Source: Candidatus Poribacteria bacterium
GTDB lineage: Bacteria; Poribacteria; WGA-4E; WGA-3G
DNA length: 64,000 nt
NCBI GenBank assembly: GCA_022823085.1
Contig: JAJDXV010000033.1
Location: forward strand, 1-64,000
Direction of reading: 5' to 3'
Part shown: in pieces, positions 61,206-64,000 of the stretch
Layout of the letters: every line of letters starts with the position of its first letter
Position numbering within the stretch: the stretch's first letter is position 1
Made by a program: the position numbers and the translations under genes
Notes under the pieces: model-generated
What the model saw: the letters and a program-made list of their open reading frames with translations, nothing else
What the model was told of the DNA's origin: nothing
Database searches by the model: none

Positions 61206-62355
61206 TCAAAACTAATTCAGCAGTACGTTCAGCGGCACCGGCTGTACCGAGTTGTGCATAAACTGCTTGAAGTGCCTCTCGTTGTGTTTCCCGTTTTTGT
61301 GGATGCCCCAGAAAATCGAGTGCCAACGCCGTCAAAGCATCCGGTGTCAACGCCGTCTGTAACAATTCCGGGACAATATCACGTCCAGCAATAAGGTTCG
61401 GGAGTCCACTCCGATTCAGCGAAGTCAACATCTTGATGATATGCCAATTGACGGATGCCGTGCGAAAGAGGATAAGCATCGGTGTACCGATACATGTTGC
61501 TTCAAGCGTCGCTGTGCCGGAAGTAACCAGCAACAGGGTTGACGCGCGCATCGCTGTATACGTCTGATTTTCGACAATCTGAATCGGTGGGTGCTGTGGG
61601 GACTGGGTTCCCCGGTTTCCGCTACCGTGTTCCGCAATGCTTTCACGTGAAATTCCGGGTGCTAACGGGAGCACCCACTGCGCGTTCGGATAGACCTTCG
61701 CAATGTTCGCAGCGGCTTTTAGCATAATCGGTAAAATATGCCGAATCTCGGAACGACGGCTCCCCGGCATCAAACCGATAACAGGTGCGTCTCGATCCTC
61801 CGTTTCACACAAATTGAGACGTTCTCGTGCCTCAAACACTGTTAAAGGCGTCTGCGCGAAATCGACAAGCGGATGCCCAACGAATTCCGCGTTTGCACCC
61901 GCATCTCGGTAAAACGCCGCTTCAAATGGGAAAATGGCAGCGACAACGTCTGCTGATTTCGCCAGTTTCTTGGCTCGACCCGCACGCCACGCCCACGCTT
62001 TCGGCGGAATGTAATAGACAACCGACACCCCGCACCGACGCGCAAACTTGGCTAACGGCATATTAAACTCAGCAAAATCTACAAGGAGAAGCACATCCGG
62101 ACGCACCTCACGGATACGGCGTTTCAGATATGCCTGTTTCCGAAGGAACATCGGTAGGACAGTCATCACATCCGCAAAACCCATAACGGCGGAATCTCGG
62201 ATGTGAAAGTCAAGGTTCACAGATGCCGCTGCCATCTCGTCACCGCCCATGCCGAAAAGCACTATATCCGGACAAAGTGCCTTGAGTTGCCGCGCAACAT
62301 GCGAAGCGTGCAAGTCGCCAGAAGGTTCCCCAGCAACAATCATAACAGTTGGCAC
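61186..62355 (-). CDS. lpxB: Lipid-A-disaccharide synthase LpxB
   Basis: A 389-aa GT-B glycosyltransferase that joins UDP-2,3-diacylglucosamine and lipid X. The N-terminus TVMIVAGEPSGDLHASHVARQL, FGMGGDEMAAA, VMGFADVMTVLP, FAEFNMPLAKFARRCGVSVVYYIPPKAWAWR and a LLVTSGTATLEATCIGTPML segment are all characteristic. A GTG at 62355 with GGAGA five bases before it is the best start; a TTG at 62367 would add four codons. The C-terminal TVNS lies within heptad-repeat DNA. lpxK follows downstream. Confidence 0.94.
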   Translation of the reverse strand: MPTVMIVAGEPSGDLHASHVARQLKALCPDIVLFGMGGDEMAAASVNLDFHIRDSAVMGFADVMTVLPMFLRKQAYLKRRIREVRPDVLLLVDFAEFNMPLAKFARRCGVSVVYYIPPKAWAWRAGRAKKLAKSADVVAAIFPFEAAFYRDAGANAEFVGHPLVDFAQTPLTVFEARERLNLCETEDRDAPVIGLMPGSRRSEIRHILPIMLKAAANIAKVYPNAQWVLPLAPGISRESIAEHGSGNRGTQSPQHPPIQIVENQTYTAMRASTLLLVTSGTATLEATCIGTPMLILFRTASVNWHIIKMLTSLNRSGLPNLIAGRDIVPELLQTALTPDALTALALDFLGHPQKRETQREALQAVYAQLGTAGAAERTAELVLKLTVNS

Positions 62356-62414
62356 AAGCGTCTCCAAATAGTTATTACGCCTCGTAGTGAACGCAGGGCG
62401 GTTTTCAGAATTTT

Positions 62415-62531
62415 CAGGTTTCAGTTGTCAGTTTGCCTCACAGTGAGAGTTAACCGTTGTGGCAGTTGCTTTTGTTGTCCCTGCCACAGCATACCTCTTA
62501 ACTTATAACTTATAACTTATAACTTATAACT
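62415..62531 (-). repeat. Heptad-repeat hairpin element between argC and lpxB
   Basis: Four ACTTATA heptads (62502-62531) and a TTTCAGTTGTCAGTTTGCC arm flank an 8-bp stem, TGTGGCAG (62458-62465) and CTGCCACA (62481-62488). The layout resembles the elements at 51671 and 56275. Confidence 0.75.
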
Positions 62532-62532
62532 A

Positions 62533-63576
62533 TTAAGGCATCATCCCCGGTACTTTCAGGCCATCGGTTTCATTCAAACCGAACATCAGATTGAGGTTCT
62601 GCACAACAGCACCGGCAGCACCTTTACCGAGGTTATCAATCGCTGCCATCGCGACGACACGGCGGGTACGTGTATCCACTTCAACCCCAATATCGCAATA
62701 GTTACTGCCGAGTACGGACTTGGTCTGCGGATATGCACTCGAGGGCAGCACACGAACAAACGGCTCATCTCCATAAAATTTCTCATACAACGCAAGCACA
62801 TTCTCTGTAGACAGTTCCGCCGTGAGACGCATGTAGACGGTACTGAGAATGCCTCGTGTCATCGGAACGAGATGCGGCGTAAACGTCACCCGAACCGGCT
62901 CCGATGCGACAGCACTTAACTCCTGCTCAATCTCTGGTGTATGCCGATGCACACCGATATTATAGGCGACGACATTAGACTCACGGTTTGGATAGTGCGT
63001 ATTTTCGCTCGGTTTCGGACCGGCACCGGAAATTCCTGATTTCGAGTCAACAATGATAGAATCCAACGCCACCGCACCTTGCACAACTAACGGCAGCGCC
63101 GCAAGTACAGCACTCGTCGGATAACACCCCGGATTCGCAACCAATTGGGCAGTCCGAATCTGTTCGCGATACCGTTCCGGCAACCCATAGACCGCCAGTG
63201 GCATGAGTTCCGCGCTTGTATGCTCAGCATGGTACCACGCTTCGTAGGTGTCGGCATCCCCGAGCCGATAGTCCGCACTGAAATCCACAACACGTAAACC
63301 TTGTGCCAGAATTTGCGGCACAAACGACATCGCCACCTTGTGCGGAACCGCAAGCACAACAACATCTACCCGCGCCTTGAGAGCTCTAATATCTAACGGT
63401 TCAAATGTGGTGGACAGAAACCCGCGAAGGTTCGGCAGGACACTTTCAACACATTGTCCGGAGTATGTTTCAGAAGTACAGAGTGCCACCTGCAACTTAC
63501 CAGAGTGGTTCGCGAGAAAGCGTAACAATTCGCTACCGCTATACCCTGACGCACCAACAATTCCAACTTTTATCAT
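62533..63576 (-). CDS. argC: N-acetyl-gamma-glutamyl-phosphate reductase ArgC
   Basis: A 347-aa NADPH-dependent enzyme of arginine synthesis that reduces N-acetylglutamyl phosphate to the semialdehyde. VGIVGASGYSGSELLRFL (nucleotide binding), VANPGCYPTSAVLAALPL (catalytic Cys), SGISGAGPKPSENTHY and HTPEIEQEL, then LVPMTRGILSTVY are characteristic of the long ArgC type. The length is normal. No other arg genes lie in the window. Its start has an A-rich leader; the opposite direction leads to the hydrolase gene at 63864. Confidence 0.95.
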   Translation of the reverse strand: MIKVGIVGASGYSGSELLRFLANHSGKLQVALCTSETYSGQCVESVLPNLRGFLSTTFEPLDIRALKARVDVVVLAVPHKVAMSFVPQILAQGLRVVDFSADYRLGDADTYEAWYHAEHTSAELMPLAVYGLPERYREQIRTAQLVANPGCYPTSAVLAALPLVVQGAVALDSIIVDSKSGISGAGPKPSENTHYPNRESNVVAYNIGVHRHTPEIEQELSAVASEPVRVTFTPHLVPMTRGILSTVYMRLTAELSTENVLALYEKFYGDEPFVRVLPSSAYPQTKSVLGSNYCDIGVEVDTRTRRVVAMAAIDNLGKGAAGAVVQNLNLMFGLNETDGLKVPGMMP

Positions 63577-63863
63577 TTTTGTTTCACCGCATGTTTTTAT
63601 TGGGAAGTCATATATTATTTAGGAATTTTACTACATTTTGGCGATAAAGTCAAATTAGCATCTTATAAAAGCATCACCTGTAGCATAGACTGTTAGTCTG
63701 TGCAATGTATTAACTGTTGACCACTGAGTACTGATCGCGCGCCGCCGACAGCCATGCCAAAGAAATACATTGACAGCACATTTACACACAAGGTAAAATA
63801 TACAAACTTTCAACTTACATCTCACACCCTATAACCTTGTCAGAAAATCACAAAGGAGAAACT
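63577..63863. other. Divergent intergenic region
   Basis: 287 nt with no gene. It contains TGTAGCATAGACTGTTAGTCTGTGC near 63680 with an AGACTGTTAGTCT palindrome (an inverted repeat of AGACT), a dispersed-element candidate, and an AAAGGAG ribosome site at 63852 for the next gene. Confidence 0.45.
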
Positions 63864-64000
63864 ATGAAATTTGCACGCTATGAATTAAATGGCACAATCG
63901 GTTACGGCACCGTCTCAGGCGAAAGTCTGAACGTTTTATCGGGATGTCCATTCGGAGAATACAGCGAAACAGGCGATACTGTCGCTCTATCGGATGTCCA
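63864..64000 (+). CDS. Fumarylacetoacetate hydrolase family protein, N-terminal part (cut by window end)
   Basis: Only the first 45 residues are in the window. MKFARYELNG, GYGTVSGESLNVLSGCPFGEY and TGDTVALSDV match the N-terminal cap domain of two-domain FAH-family proteins (2-hydroxyhepta-2,4-diene-1,7-dioate isomerase type). The catalytic domain would follow beyond the edge. AAAGGAG lies five bases before the ATG. The substrate is undetermined. Confidence 0.75.
   Translation, partial: MKFARYELNGTIGYGTVSGESLNVLSGCPFGEYSETGDTVALSDV

Overview
The window looks like a chromosomal piece of a Gram-negative, probably marine or sponge-associated bacterium. Its gene mix recalls Candidatus Poribacteria or another member of the wider PVC neighbourhood: several secreted LamG proteins, TIM-barrel sugar isomerases, a Gfo/Idh/MocA oxidoreductase, a phytanoyl-CoA dioxygenase, CRTAC1/ASPIC FG-GAP proteins, a DUF6178 pair and a cyclase-STAND-TPR signalling protein. 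lpxK and lpxB indicate an outer membrane with lipid A. The taxonomic call is inference; no rRNA, tRNA, CRISPR array or replication origin was found.

Layout. 1-6 kb: an ADP-ribosyltransferase-like orphan, a sugar isomerase, a split DUF6178 pair, a HEAT lipoprotein, msrA and an RND/HlyD-type adaptor. 6.6-16.4 kb is mostly on the minus strand: a multidomain HEPN/coiled-coil/RecJ-C-like/DUF4268 protein (defence candidate), a PrmC-like methyltransferase, an oxidoreductase, a LamG protein, a PhyH/ATP-grasp-like pair and serA. 16.6-35 kb, plus strand: tatA, a CMD protein, TPR and CRTAC1 proteins, two tandem LamG paralogues, a cupin, two coupled methyltransferases, an Ldh-family dehydrogenase, trxB, an Rpn-like nuclease that seems to have inserted at the trxB 3' end, a xylulokinase-like kinase, moaC, a pseudo-caspase/transglutaminase protein, a MoxR ATPase and a glycosyltransferase.

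35.5-47 kb is an accessory island that reads more A/T-rich than its flanks. It holds an orphan DUF104-type antitoxin, a two-gene histidine-kinase-like/response-regulator-like pair, a DUF6883 fragment, a DUF4926-PIN toxin-antitoxin pair, a type III restriction-modification locus with hicAB inside it, and an AAA ATPase followed by a truncated DUF4435 gene. It ends in about 1.1 kb of repeat-rich non-coding DNA. Many of its genes overlap by 1-8 nt, so they are probably read as coupled units.

47.9-64 kb returns to housekeeping-type genes: a Crp/Fnr regulator, an M28 peptidase, a DegP-type protease, a TPR protein, a cyclase-STAND-TPR giant, a sugar isomerase, an unrecognised 852-aa membrane-anchored protein, lpxK, lpxB, argC and the start of a fumarylacetoacetate-hydrolase-family gene.

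Intergenic DNA is unusually structured. At least four families of small repeats recur: heptad-repeat hairpins, covarying hairpins around a fixed AACGAAGTGG-like loop, short palindromes with an ATGTYTATA tail, and a CCGCCTGCRCCG-type element. Several run right up to, or into, start and stop codons. The strongest candidates for undescribed biology are the 799-aa HEPN protein and the kinase/receiver pair.
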